Assembly (NCBI GenBank): GCA_913061275.1
Contig: CAJXSR010000004.1
Coordinates: 62,001-126,000 of the forward strand
Length of the DNA stretch: 64,000 nucleotides
Source of the DNA: an uncultured Paracoccaceae bacterium
GTDB taxonomy: Bacteria > Pseudomonadota > Alphaproteobacteria > Rhodobacterales > Rhodobacteraceae
Direction of reading: 5' to 3'
The translations under genes were made by a program, and so were the position numbers. Under the pieces are notes generated by a model, which searched no databases, was not told the origin of the DNA, and saw only the letters and a list, made by a program, of their open reading frames with translations. This document shows, piece after piece, positions 17,450 to 26,634 of this stretch (the first letter of the stretch is position 1; the number at the start of each line of letters is the position of its first letter).

Positions 17450-18391
17450 TTAGAAAGATATTTCCAGCACATAAAGCCACAGACTAACCGAGAAAAGTGA
17501 TGTTATAGTCCCTAATAAAACGGCGTTCGCAGCGGTACCTTTGGCGCGGTCATATATGTTTGCAAATAGATAAACATTCACACCCGGCGCCATTGCAGCG
17601 GCCAAAACAGCGGCACGCGTTAGATCAAACGACATGTCAAATACGTGGACAGCCAGAACATAGGCAATGCCAGGGTGTATAAACAATTTTAACCCCAAAA
17701 CCACAATCGTCTCACCTATCCGATCAGCAAGTTTGTACCTGACCAAAACACCCCCAAGTGAGAATAAAGCGATTGGGATAGCAGCACTTACCATCATCTG
17801 AATAGGCGACCAGATAAAGGAAGGCAGGGTGATGCCACCAAGGTTCACAATAAAACCAAGCAATAGGCCAATGGTTAAAGAATTTCTGAATATCTCCTTG
17901 AAGATACGCATCAGGGTTTGGCCAAATGATTGCCCACCTGCACGCGCTACCTCCATCGTGGTAATACCAATCAGATAACAATAGGGAACGTGTACGGCGA
18001 TTATTGCATAGACAGGTTGTAGCGCTTCAGGGCCATATGCACGCTCTATAATTGGCAAGCCAAGTAACACTGTGTTTGCAAACATACCCGAAAACCCAAC
18101 CGCGACAGAGGCCCCAGGTGGGCGTTTGAATATAAAGCGGGCGATGAGTGCACCCAGAATAAATACAGTGGTGTTACCAGTATAGAAACTGATTAATAGC
18201 TGTGGTTGGAATGATGCTTCAATATCCAGCTTTGCGACCGCCGAAAACAACAGGCAGGGCAATGCAAATCCCTGTGCAAACTTCATAACAGCGTCAACCT
18301 GTTCCGCCGAAAACATTTTTTGCCTAGTCGCCAAATATCCTGCGCCGATTAAGATAAACACAGGTAGGATTATTTGTAGATTACCCAGCAT
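17450..18391 (-). CDS. AEC-family transporter
   Basis: 313-residue inner-membrane protein of the auxin efflux carrier family with two sets of about five helices (LGNLQIILPVFILIGAGYLA at the start, then a second half beginning near IPIALFSLGGVLVRY). Bacterial members export or exchange malonate and other organic acids; substrate unknown here. Its ATG overlaps the TAA of the metallo-hydrolase gene (TAATG), so translation is likely coupled. Confidence 0.88.
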   Translation of the reverse strand: MLGNLQIILPVFILIGAGYLATRQKMFSAEQVDAVMKFAQGFALPCLLFSAVAKLDIEASFQPQLLISFYTGNTTVFILGALIARFIFKRPPGASVAVGFSGMFANTVLLGLPIIERAYGPEALQPVYAIIAVHVPYCYLIGITTMEVARAGGQSFGQTLMRIFKEIFRNSLTIGLLLGFIVNLGGITLPSFIWSPIQMMVSAAIPIALFSLGGVLVRYKLADRIGETIVVLGLKLFIHPGIAYVLAVHVFDMSFDLTRAAVLAAAMAPGVNVYLFANIYDRAKGTAANAVLLGTITSLFSVSLWLYVLEISF

Positions 18392-19191
18392 TACAAATGA
18401 TAACTTATGGTCATCCCATCATATGCTGGAACAGTATTATCCGCCGTTTCGGCCATGACGCTTTCATAATCCAGATCAACATGCATATTTGTAATAATGG
18501 CCCGCTTAGGTTTCACCTGTTTTATCCATTCGATGGTATTTGAAAGATGCGTGTGGGTTTTATGCGGTTTGCGCCGTAACGCATCTATTATCCAACAATC
18601 CAAGCCTGCTAGCTTTGGCCATGTCTGGTCTGGTATGCGCACGACATCAGGAATATAGGCTAAATCCTCTATACGAAAACCTTTGGTTGTCATGGCCCCG
18701 TGATCTACATCAAAAGCCATAAACTCAACTTCACCACCAGCCCCATTGATACGTATTAAGTCGTCTTGGATGGTGTTTATTTGCAAAATTGCAGGGTATA
18801 TGCTGCCTTTGACTTGAACGAAGGCGTAATTGAACCGATCCATCAAAGCGTCTTTGGTCATTGGGTCTGCATAAACTGGGATTTGTGCACCTTGCATTAA
18901 TACATATTGGCGCAAATCATCCAAACCGTTTGTATGGTCGGCATGGGCGTGGGTATAAATGACCGCATCAATATGCCCAACATTTGCATCCAATAACTGG
19001 TTTCGCATGTCAGGTGATGTGTCGATTAATACAGTGGTTGTTCCAGCATCGGTAATGCGTTGAACCAGCATAGAACAGCGGCGTCTGTTGTTTTTTGGGT
19101 TTTTTGGGTCGCATTCCCCCCAGTTACCGCCTAACCGAGGTACCCCACCTGATGAACCACATCCAAGGATCGTGAATTTTAACTCAGCCAT
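18391..19191 (-). CDS. MBL-fold metallo-hydrolase, PhnP-like
   Basis: 266-residue soluble hydrolase. The N-terminus ILGCGSSGGVPRLGG is typical of the PhnP/cyclic phosphodiesterase branch. The di-metal motif is THAHADHTNGLDDL, with further ligands in FDVDHG and near the C-terminus (ITNMHVDLDY). GGAG is 9 nt upstream; the ATG overlaps the tatD stop in TAATG. The order holB-tatD-MBL is conserved in many alphaproteobacteria, suggesting housekeeping nucleotide or RNA-related chemistry rather than phosphonate use. Confidence 0.88.
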   Translation of the reverse strand: MAELKFTILGCGSSGGVPRLGGNWGECDPKNPKNNRRRCSMLVQRITDAGTTTVLIDTSPDMRNQLLDANVGHIDAVIYTHAHADHTNGLDDLRQYVLMQGAQIPVYADPMTKDALMDRFNYAFVQVKGSIYPAILQINTIQDDLIRINGAGGEVEFMAFDVDHGAMTTKGFRIEDLAYIPDVVRIPDQTWPKLAGLDCWIIDALRRKPHKTHTHLSNTIEWIKQVKPKRAIITNMHVDLDYESVMAETADNTVPAYDGMTISYHL

Positions 19192-19994
19192 TATTTGGCA
19201 CTCCATGTGGCTGCTTTTGTGAAAAGGCGATCAAAGTTTGCGGTGGTTATTTTTGCGAATTCTTCATAACTTACATTGAATATATCGGCACCAGTTTGTG
19301 CCGTGTGAACGCTATAAGCAGGCTCATTTCTTTTGCCCCGATAGGGGGTAGGTGCCAAATACGGGCTATCGGTTTCGACTAAAATGCGGTCAACGGGTGC
19401 ACTTGCAAAAATATCGCGTAAATCTTGGGATTTTTTGAAAGTAGTTATACCTGACATAGAAAGGTAAAACCCTAAGTCTAGTGCTGCTTTGCCCAATTTG
19501 GCAGAGGATGAAAAGCAATGCATAACGCATTCATAGCTGCCTTGATTATATTCTTCGGTCAATATGCGTGCCATATCTTCATCTGCTGCACGTGCATGAA
19601 TGATTAAGGGCAGGCCAGTTTCACGGGCGGCTGTGATGTGAGTGCGTAAAGATTGTTGTTGAATTTCAGCACTTTCAGACGTGTAATGATAGTCTAGTCC
19701 CGTTTCACCAATGCCAACCATTTTTGGGTGCTGGGCTATTTCTGTTAGTTGATCCACAGTTGCCAATGGTTCAGTTGCTACACTCATCGGGTGGGTTCCA
19801 GCCGCATAAAACACAGGGTCATGGGCCTCGGAAATGGCCCTAACCGATGGCTCATTGATTAGTTTGGTGCAAATAGTGACCATACGCATCACGCCAGCGT
19901 TTTTCGCGTTTGTTACAATTTCAGGAATGTTGCCTTCAAAATCTGGGAAATCCAGATGGCAATGGCTGTCTACGATGGGGGCAGGTGTGGTCAT
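19191..19994 (-). CDS. TatD-family metal-dependent deoxyribonuclease
   Basis: 267-residue TIM-barrel hydrolase. Metal ligands: HxH in DSHCHLDFP, Glu in GETGLDYHY, His in LPLIIHARAADEDM and CVMHCFSS, and Asp in LVETDSPYLAP. Family members act as 3'-5' exonucleases on damaged DNA and as D-aminoacyl-tRNA or DNA quality-control enzymes. It lies between holB and the MBL-fold gene, with only 21 bp to holB. Confidence 0.93.
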   Translation of the reverse strand: MTTPAPIVDSHCHLDFPDFEGNIPEIVTNAKNAGVMRMVTICTKLINEPSVRAISEAHDPVFYAAGTHPMSVATEPLATVDQLTEIAQHPKMVGIGETGLDYHYTSESAEIQQQSLRTHITAARETGLPLIIHARAADEDMARILTEEYNQGSYECVMHCFSSSAKLGKAALDLGFYLSMSGITTFKKSQDLRDIFASAPVDRILVETDSPYLAPTPYRGKRNEPAYSVHTAQTGADIFNVSYEEFAKITTANFDRLFTKAATWSAK

Positions 19995-20015
19995 AATATG
20001 TTCGCCTAATGCGGG

Positions 20016-21137
20016 CTAGTTCCGCGCGGTTTCATTAATCTTAAGCAACATATCTAGGATCACGCTGGAAGGGTCAAGGTTGACTGCCCGTGCATGATTA
20101 GATCGCGCGATTAATTCCGCAGAAAGGTCGGCCCATTTTCTGGCAGTCTGTTTATTTGGCCCAAGTTTTGCCAATACTTGTGCTTCTCCCAGCGCGGCCT
20201 CAACAAATTGCGCAGGTTGAAGGGCTGCAAAACGTGCAATGCGGGTCAACATTTGCCGAAGCAGGCGCAGTGTCAGATCATAAGTGTGCTCATTGCCTTT
20301 ACCAGTGCAGCCATTTGCCAGTTGAATTGCGGCAGGCCTATCCATGTTTGGGGCGTTGCTTGCAAGGTTAATTAGCCTGCCATAACGTTTTAACCCATCT
20401 TCGGCCAATATTCGGATGGCCTCGCCAACAGAGCCGTCTGAAAGTTCAGCTAAATATTCGGGGTTCTGATCTGCATTGTATCCAGCATTTTGTAAAGCCG
20501 TTGAAAGATCTGTGGAAGATAATTTATCACACCGTAATTCCCCGCAACGGGATCTGATTGTTGGCAGCAACAGGGCAGGTTGATGGCTAATCATAAGGAT
20601 GATGGTTTTTGCAGGGGGTTCTTCTAGGATTTTTAACAATGCGTTTGCCGCTGAATTGTTCATTTCGTCAGCTGCATCTACGATGGCCACCCGCCATCCA
20701 CCGTCCGCTGCCGACATTTGAAAGAACGTTTTCAGCGCACGGGTTTCTTCGACAGTAATATCGCGTTTAATGCGTTTAAGTTTTTCGTCCCAAGGGCGGC
20801 GGCAAAGAAATAAACGTGGCTCACCTAATGAAGAAACACGCCGCATAATCGGGTTATCTTGTGCAATATCAAGCGTTTCTGCTGGCAGGGGGTCTGATGC
20901 GAACATACCGCCAGTATCATTTTCTTGGGCCAACAGAAAGCGTGCCAATTTCCATGCCAGTGTCGCCTTTCCAACGCCACGCGGGCCTGTAATTAGCCAC
21001 GCGTGATGTAACCTGCCTGAATTAAAAGCGGTTAGGAAGTTACTTTGTGCCTTATCCTGTCCAATTAACTGTTGTGTTTCACGTGGGTGAGGTGCGCCTT
21101 CAACGCAATCAGATTGTGGGATGGCTTCAGTAATCAC
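20016..21137 (-). CDS. holB: DNA polymerase III delta-prime subunit
   Basis: 373-residue AAA+ clamp-loader subunit. Motifs: degenerate Walker A GPRGVGKATLAW, sensor-type segment NALLKILEEPPAKTIILM, and SRC motif in IRSRCGELRC. Delta-prime opens the sliding clamp loader together with delta and tau/gamma. The ATG overlaps the tmk stop by 4 nt (ATGA), a common tmk-holB arrangement. Confidence 0.93.
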   Translation of the reverse strand: MITEAIPQSDCVEGAPHPRETQQLIGQDKAQSNFLTAFNSGRLHHAWLITGPRGVGKATLAWKLARFLLAQENDTGGMFASDPLPAETLDIAQDNPIMRRVSSLGEPRLFLCRRPWDEKLKRIKRDITVEETRALKTFFQMSAADGGWRVAIVDAADEMNNSAANALLKILEEPPAKTIILMISHQPALLLPTIRSRCGELRCDKLSSTDLSTALQNAGYNADQNPEYLAELSDGSVGEAIRILAEDGLKRYGRLINLASNAPNMDRPAAIQLANGCTGKGNEHTYDLTLRLLRQMLTRIARFAALQPAQFVEAALGEAQVLAKLGPNKQTARKWADLSAELIARSNHARAVNLDPSSVILDMLLKINETARN

Positions 21138-21745
21138 GATACGGCCGTAGTGTATGCGTCCATGATTAACTGCGCGACAGTATCAATATCGTGGCTTCCA
21201 TCGATGACGATACAACGATTTGGGTTTTCATTTGCAAGCTCAAGAAACCCTTTGCGTAACGCAATTTGAAATTCCAGCCCCATATCTTCGAACCGGTCTT
21301 CGCCTGTGTTGCGTGCCAAACCCCTTGAAAGAGCAGCTTTTGGATCAACATCTATAATAAATGTAATATTCGCTTCCCGTCCTATGACAGTTTTATGAAT
21401 TATATCAACAGTATTGCGTAAATCTGCACGTGCCACACCTTGGTATATCCGTGTGCTGTCTACATACCGATCACATACTACGGTGTCGCCCCGTGCAAGT
21501 GCAGGTTCAATGGTTTTTTCTAGATGATCGCGCCTTGCTGCATTAAATAATAATATTTCGGTTTCTGCCGACCAACGATCTGGATCGCCTTCTACCAGTA
21601 ACTTTCTAATGGTTTCAGCACCTGTTGATCCACCTGGTTCGCGTGTCCATATGCAGGGTGTACCTGTGGTGTTTAGGGTTTGGGCAAGTTTTTTGGCTTG
21701 TGTTGATTTCCCAGAACCGTCGATGCCTTCAAATGTAATAAACAT
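21134..21745 (-). CDS. tmk: Thymidylate kinase
   Basis: 203-residue dTMP kinase needed for dTTP synthesis. P-loop FEGIDGSGKST near the N-terminus, DR(Y) motif VVCDRYVDSTRIYQG, and TREPGGSTGAE. I chose the ATG at 21745 (M-F-I-T-F-E-G-I-D-G), eight bases after the carboxypeptidase stop; a TTG ten codons upstream is in frame but lies inside the previous gene. Confidence 0.93.
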   Translation of the reverse strand: MFITFEGIDGSGKSTQAKKLAQTLNTTGTPCIWTREPGGSTGAETIRKLLVEGDPDRWSAETEILLFNAARRDHLEKTIEPALARGDTVVCDRYVDSTRIYQGVARADLRNTVDIIHKTVIGREANITFIIDVDPKAALSRGLARNTGEDRFEDMGLEFQIALRKGFLELANENPNRCIVIDGSHDIDTVAQLIMDAYTTAVS

Positions 21746-21752
21746 ATACGGT

Positions 21753-22898
21753 CTATCGTTCTTCAGAGGGGCCAAACACCTCGTCTTTTAATTTGCCTAC
21801 AGTTGTTTTCATACGTGAAAACAACCCACCTTTACGAACCGCGTTTTTTGCGTATAGCGGGTACTGCATTTTAGCAGTTCCTTTGGCTTCAATTACAAGT
21901 GTTGCTATCTGTGCGTCTTTTTCAATAGGGGCCTCAATGGGGCCTTTGTATTGAATAGAGGCTTTATAACCATCAACTTCATCATAAGGTAATAGTGCTG
22001 TTATTGACGTTGGCGAATAGAGTTCTACAGTCTTTTCTCGGCCAAGCCAGACATCTGCAGAGCCAATTATCACATCTTTTTCTAAAATGGTTTTGGTAAC
22101 AAAGTTTCGAAACGCCCAACCTGCCAACCGTTCAGCCTCTGTCGCGCGATCCCTAGCGGATTGAAGACCTGTTAACATAAATGTAATGCGACGATTACCC
22201 TGAACTGCTGAACCAACTAAGCCATATCCGGCTTCTTGGGTGTGGCCAGTTTTTAAACCATCTGCACCAATACCTAATTTTAACAATGGGTTACGGTTTT
22301 CTTGTGTGATTTTTGCCCATGTAAAAGATTTTTGTTTGAAGAACGTGTAATATTCAGGAAACTCAGTAATTAATCTGTTTGCAAGAAACACTAAGTCTTG
22401 TGCGCTCATGCGTTGCCCAGGGTCTGGCCACCCTGTTGCATTGGCAAAGGTTGAGTTGTTCATGCCCAATTTTTTTGCGTGTTTGGTCATTTTACGGGCA
22501 AATTCAGCCTCTGATCCTTCAAGTGCTTCTGCAACAACAACACACGCATCATTGCCAGACTGTACAATGATCCCATGAATTAGGTTTTCAACAGAAACCC
22601 GTTCACCTTGGCGTAAAAACATCTTCGAACCACCCATTTTATGGGCTTTTTGAGAAACAACAAAATGTGTATCCATTGCAACGCGGCCATCGCGTAATGC
22701 TTCGAAAAGCATGTTTAAAGTCATTAATTTTGACATTGATGCGGGTGGAAGTGCGATTTCGGCGTTTTTTGAAAATAGAACGGTGCCTGTATTAACATCC
22801 AATACCAAAGCAGAGCGCGCTAAGGTTTCAAAGGCCCATGCAGAAACTGTGGTTGCTACCAGAACTACCGCACATAGAATTATCTTGAGAATAGTCAT
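21753..22898 (-). CDS. D-alanyl-D-alanine carboxypeptidase, PBP5/6 (DacA) family
   Basis: 381-residue low-molecular-mass penicillin-binding protein. Signal peptide of ~22 residues (cleavage near AWAFE). Active-site triads: S54-M-S-K57, S114-G-N116, and K216-T-G218. A C-terminal beta domain (from ~270) and a basic amphipathic tail (AVRKGGLFSRMKTTVGKLKD) for membrane attachment follow. It trims the pentapeptide of peptidoglycan in the periplasm. Flanked by the SPOR lipoprotein gene and tmk on the same strand. Confidence 0.94.
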   Translation of the reverse strand: MTILKIILCAVVLVATTVSAWAFETLARSALVLDVNTGTVLFSKNAEIALPPASMSKLMTLNMLFEALRDGRVAMDTHFVVSQKAHKMGGSKMFLRQGERVSVENLIHGIIVQSGNDACVVVAEALEGSEAEFARKMTKHAKKLGMNNSTFANATGWPDPGQRMSAQDLVFLANRLITEFPEYYTFFKQKSFTWAKITQENRNPLLKLGIGADGLKTGHTQEAGYGLVGSAVQGNRRITFMLTGLQSARDRATEAERLAGWAFRNFVTKTILEKDVIIGSADVWLGREKTVELYSPTSITALLPYDEVDGYKASIQYKGPIEAPIEKDAQIATLVIEAKGTAKMQYPLYAKNAVRKGGLFSRMKTTVGKLKDEVFGPSEER

Positions 22899-22907
22899 AT
22901 TCTCCCT

Positions 22908-23870
22908 TTATTTCTTAGTTAGATAGGCATCCGAAAAGCCCATTTTTTTGATCTCATTTTGGTATGCTACACGTTCACCCTTGGTTTGTGCAGGCCCTGC
23001 AAGAACACGCCAAAAAGTTTTACCTTTTGCCGTAGCTTTTACAATAGTTCCGGGGATTTTCCGTGTTTCAAGGGCTTTTAGGGTGTTTTGCGCATTCTTT
23101 TCAACGCTAAAGAAGCCAAGTTGAATGTATGGTTGACTTAACGCCGAACTGCTTGAGACAGGTGTTGGTGCTGGCGTAGGGGCATTTATGGCTACGGTTT
23201 TCTTTGGCGTAGTTGTTGACGGTGTTGTTTTTGCAGCTTCCGCTTTAGCAACAGACTTTAAAACCTTATCTTCAATTTCTTCTGTTGAAGTAGGCGCCAA
23301 AACCTCGGTCACAACCGTTTCAGGTGTTGCTGGTTGGGTATTTCCTTCATTAACGTTTACGGTTTCGCGGCGTAAAACCGTGACATTCAATGTTGTCGGT
23401 GCCCCTGCAAGTACGCCCAATGCCGAAGCCGCATCTGAAGATAATTGCAATTTGGGCCCAGGGTTGTCGCGTTCGCGTTTGAATAAGGCCCCGATAACAA
23501 ATTTACCGTTGGTCTTATTGCGGATAATCACACGTTCCGGCTGTTTGCTGTTTGGGTGTGCTACCCAAACGCCCCCCAAAGAGGGGCGACCATCCCAAAG
23601 GGCTTTTTCGGTTGTTTGAAATATCTCTGGCGACTCAACATCTCGTTCCACGAGTTTAATAGACCCATTTTCCGATGTTTCTGATGATGCGGGTGCTTTT
23701 TTACCAAACAATCCACCACCAGTTTTATTTTTGCTGAAAAGACCACCACCTTCACTTTTGCCTTTGAAAAGACTAGGTGTTTTGCCCTCTTCACATGCCG
23801 CCAAACTGATAGAAATAGCTGCTATAAGCCCTATTTTAAGGGTGTTTTTACTTGATACTTTATTATGCAT
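22908..23870 (-). CDS. SPOR-domain lipoprotein
   Basis: About 320 residues. A lipoprotein signal peptide ends in the lipobox ISLAAC. A glycine/lysine-rich segment with repeats of GGGLFSKNKTGGGLFGKK follows, then a linker, and a C-terminal SPOR domain (PYIQLGFFSVEKNAQNTLKA...WRVLAGPA) that binds denuded glycan strands at division sites. AGGAGG is 7 nt before this ATG; the ATG two codons upstream would be too close to it. Its position next to a PBP5-type carboxypeptidase fits a role in cell-wall remodelling at the septum. Confidence 0.88.
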   Translation of the reverse strand: MHNKVSSKNTLKIGLIAAISISLAACEEGKTPSLFKGKSEGGGLFSKNKTGGGLFGKKAPASSETSENGSIKLVERDVESPEIFQTTEKALWDGRPSLGGVWVAHPNSKQPERVIIRNKTNGKFVIGALFKRERDNPGPKLQLSSDAASALGVLAGAPTTLNVTVLRRETVNVNEGNTQPATPETVVTEVLAPTSTEEIEDKVLKSVAKAEAAKTTPSTTTPKKTVAINAPTPAPTPVSSSSALSQPYIQLGFFSVEKNAQNTLKALETRKIPGTIVKATAKGKTFWRVLAGPAQTKGERVAYQNEIKKMGFSDAYLTKK

Positions 23871-24092
23871 GCCCATGCCTCCTGTACCCGCATTTTTATT
23901 TTTATGATGGGTTTATAAGGCCCAGCGGGTTACGTTGTGCGTACATTAGCCAAGAACCGTTCTTTTTGGAAGCACCAAGTTTTCATCTTTTTTACCAATC
24001 AGCGATGTTTTGCTTGGTTTTGGGGTTGATGTTTGGCGCAACCAGAATTAGTCAGACACTTGTTAAAAGCATCGACCTTTTAACTTATGCGC

Positions 24093-24180
24093 GGAGAGGT
24101 GGCAGAGTGGTCGAATGCGGCGGTCTTGAAAACCGTTGAGGTGAGAGCCTCCCAGGGTTCGAATCCCTGTCTCTCCGCCA
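24093..24180 (+). tRNA. tRNA-Ser, anticodon UGA
   Basis: 88 nt with encoded CCA. Acceptor GGAGAGG pairs with TCTCTCC (one G-U), discriminator G. The anticodon loop is CTTGAAA, giving TGA. Long variable arm GAGGTGAGAGCCTC and T arm CAGGGTTCGAATCCCTG are complete. Confidence 0.96.
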
Positions 24181-24579
24181 CTAACCCTTAAATTATTGTT
24201 ATTGTTGTATATAACTTGATATTAATGCGTGTATTCCGCGCCTTACAACCCCTCCGTCCATCTGTAGGCACATCATATTCACAGTTATGTGTTGATTATC
24301 TCCTTACGTCTCACTTGGCCAAGTTCCGGGGTTCGGTTTGCCAATTATTTTTGGCGCTGGAAAAATTAACAGGGAATTAACAGGGAGTTATGCTGTTTTT
24401 ACTAAATAACTTTATTGTAACCTTCTGTTACAGCCCTGTTTTTATATGGATAATCCGGGCAATTCCCTAAAACTCCGAAACAAGGAATTCATGTACATTG
24501 AACAGGGATTTGATGATTTGCAAACTGGGAATGGGATGAGCTGGAACAGGGATTGTGGAAACCCATTCAGCGAGCAGCT
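24181..24579. other. Spacer between tRNA-Ser and the recombinase, with repeated AACAGGGA words
   Basis: 399 bp without a supportable gene. The word AACAGGGA occurs at 24368, 24379, 24501 and 24545, and AACAGGG in reverse orientation near 24434-24440. TGTAAC/GTTACA (24416-24432) can form a hairpin. No copy of the tRNA-Ser 3' end was found further right, so no att repeat could be defined. Confidence 0.4.
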
Positions 24580-26229
24580 TCAGAATCCGAGATGCACCTC
24601 TTGACCCTGCCAGTTAAGCGGGATCGGTTTTGAGGTAATCCGTTTCAATGTCATCTCAGTTGGCTGGCTACCATGAACTATCGCACTCTGAATCCTAGGT
24701 GATAGAAAGGCCAACGGCAATCGTGTGCGGATATAGCTTTCGGATTTTTCTTCTGTGCGGGAAATATCGGCGATTGAGTTTCCATGCCGGATCGAATCCG
24801 CCCATAAATGTGCTTTAATAAGCATAGCAAGAAGGGTGGCATCTGGTTCAGGTAATCGATCCGCGCAGAGAATTTTGGTTTCAACACCGCGACGTTTCAA
24901 TTGAAAGGGCGCGCTGATTGTTAATGCTGCGGTTCTGATGTCATCCTGTCGAGCGGTACAAAACTCGGCCAGAACGATGCAGTCAAGCAAGATTGTTATG
25001 ACCCCTTTGCCGATATTGGCCTGTTGCATGGCTCTGCGAACACGAGAGATGGCGATAAGATTGCCTTCGCGAGCAGCGTTCAAGCCTTGTGTGATACGAG
25101 CTTGCCAATTTGCCGTTTCATGAATGTCGACACTTCTGAACATTTTGTGGCTGTATGACAGCCCTTCCAGATGACAGATAATCAACTCTTCCACCGATTG
25201 TTCTATTTGTAGTGCGGGCAAGCGCAAGGCAGCTGGATCTTTACCACGGATGAGCCGGTTTGAGATATAATAGCGTAAGATACGACCGTTCTTTTTGGTA
25301 TGCGATGGCGTCATCCGATCACCGGTATCATCAAAGAGGCGGCCTTTCAGCCATGCTGGACTGTCGGCGTGCTGTACATGGCCTCTGCGTTTGCCACTGG
25401 CAGCTTGCAGTTTTTGCTGAACGCGATCCCAAAGGTTTTGATCGACGATAGCTTTGTGCTGACCTGGATAGAATTTATCTTTATGTGTGATCTGCCCCAG
25501 ATATAGCCGGTTGGTCAACAATTTGTGTATGGCGCCCCGACTGAAGGTTTTACCAGAGCATCCATTGCGGGGTTTTGACTGTAAACCTTGCGTCTGTGCT
25601 TCAATTTCTGTTTTTCTCAAGCAGCCCATCTGCTCATAAAGCTGAAATAGGGCTTTGATCGTTTTGGCTTCTTTGGGCACCACAATCAATCCGCGAATTG
25701 TTTTGTCCGGATGTGGGTCGTAACCCAGAGGGATGGTACCACCCATCCAAAGGCCCTTCTTTTTTGATGCGGCAATTTTGTCGCGGATGCGTTCCGCGGT
25801 GACCTCCCGCTCGAATTGCGCAAAAGACAACAACATGTTGAGGGTGAGGCGCCCCATAGATGTGGCTGTGTTGAAACTTTGGGTAACAGAGACAAAAGAT
25901 GCGCCAGCCCCATCAAGATGATCGACGATCTTGGCAAAATCTGACAGAGCTCGGGTTAATCTGTCGATCTTGTACACGATGATCCTGTCAACAAGACCGG
26001 CATCGATGTCAGCCAGAAGGGCTGAAAGAGCAGGGCGGTTGAGCGTTCCCCCAGACACTCCGCCGTCATCATAGCGCTTACTGAGCAATGCCCACCCTTC
26101 ATGTTTCTGACTGGTGACATATGCTTCACAAGCTTCGTATTGTGCATCCAGTGAGTTGAACTCCTGTTCCAGCCCCTCATCGGAAGATTTGCGGGTATAA
26201 ATTGCGCAGCGAATTTTTACCTTACGCAT
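24580..26229 (-). CDS. Large serine recombinase
   Basis: 549 residues. N-terminal resolvase catalytic domain with nucleophile S15 in IYTRKSSDEG, conserved D-R-L-T-R in VYKIDRLTRAL, and the helix ERERI-like FAQFEREVTAERIRDKI. A Recombinase domain (about residues 170-275) and a C-terminal region lacking an obvious Cys4 zinc ribbon follow. Such proteins integrate phages and islands. The ATG overlaps the end of the DUF2924 gene by 8 nt, a pairing seen in other alphaproteobacteria. Located 400 bp from tRNA-Ser; base composition looks richer in G+C than the neighbouring core genes. Confidence 0.9.
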   Translation of the reverse strand: MRKVKIRCAIYTRKSSDEGLEQEFNSLDAQYEACEAYVTSQKHEGWALLSKRYDDGGVSGGTLNRPALSALLADIDAGLVDRIIVYKIDRLTRALSDFAKIVDHLDGAGASFVSVTQSFNTATSMGRLTLNMLLSFAQFEREVTAERIRDKIAASKKKGLWMGGTIPLGYDPHPDKTIRGLIVVPKEAKTIKALFQLYEQMGCLRKTEIEAQTQGLQSKPRNGCSGKTFSRGAIHKLLTNRLYLGQITHKDKFYPGQHKAIVDQNLWDRVQQKLQAASGKRRGHVQHADSPAWLKGRLFDDTGDRMTPSHTKKNGRILRYYISNRLIRGKDPAALRLPALQIEQSVEELIICHLEGLSYSHKMFRSVDIHETANWQARITQGLNAAREGNLIAISRVRRAMQQANIGKGVITILLDCIVLAEFCTARQDDIRTAALTISAPFQLKRRGVETKILCADRLPEPDATLLAMLIKAHLWADSIRHGNSIADISRTEEKSESYIRTRLPLAFLSPRIQSAIVHGSQPTEMTLKRITSKPIPLNWQGQEVHLGF

Positions 26230-26634
26230 TTCGACCTCGGGTTAAGCCAAAAAAACGAGGGCCTGACCAATGTGCACCGGTGATGGCTCTGGCAATGGCA
26301 GAGAGTGATTTGTAAGGTTTGGCCTGCCATTCGAAACCACTTTGGGTGACTTCCACCACATGGGTGGTTCCGTTCCATTCCCTCAAAAGCCGCCCACCAG
26401 GTTTAAGGCGGTGTTTTGGTCTGGCATCTTGAGCGCTTTTACATGTTGAGTCGCGCGCGTTGCTGGTAACTTGTTTTTTCAATCGGGCAATGTGGGCTTT
26501 TGTCTTTCGATCCAATCCGCCTTGAGAGCGGGCTTGAAGATCATATGCAAGCATGCGCCTCATTACAGGCTGACTAATCATCGAGGGAGGGTCGTTTTTA
26601 TACCAGGATCGCCAGAGCAAGCAAAGCTCGCTAC
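26222..26634 (-). pseudogene. DUF2924 protein, 5' end removed by IS element
   Basis: The C-terminal ~130 residues are intact, with the family block LKPGGRLLREWNGTTHVVEV and SLSAIARAITGAHWSGPRFF. The frame stays open upstream as S-E-L-C-L-L-W-R-S-W-Y-K-N-D-P-P up to the IS end at 26634, matching the family region L-x-x-L-W-R-x-x-x. The usual N-terminal ~20 residues are missing and not found on the far side of the IS. A TTG at 26620 might still start a shortened product. Function of DUF2924 is unknown; it accompanies serine recombinases in mobile regions. Confidence 0.75.

Noticed and set aside
24093-24180. tRNA-Ser 3' end as att site with a right-hand copy near 27.5 kb
   Set aside because: No repeat of the tRNA 3' end could be found by eye up to 27713.
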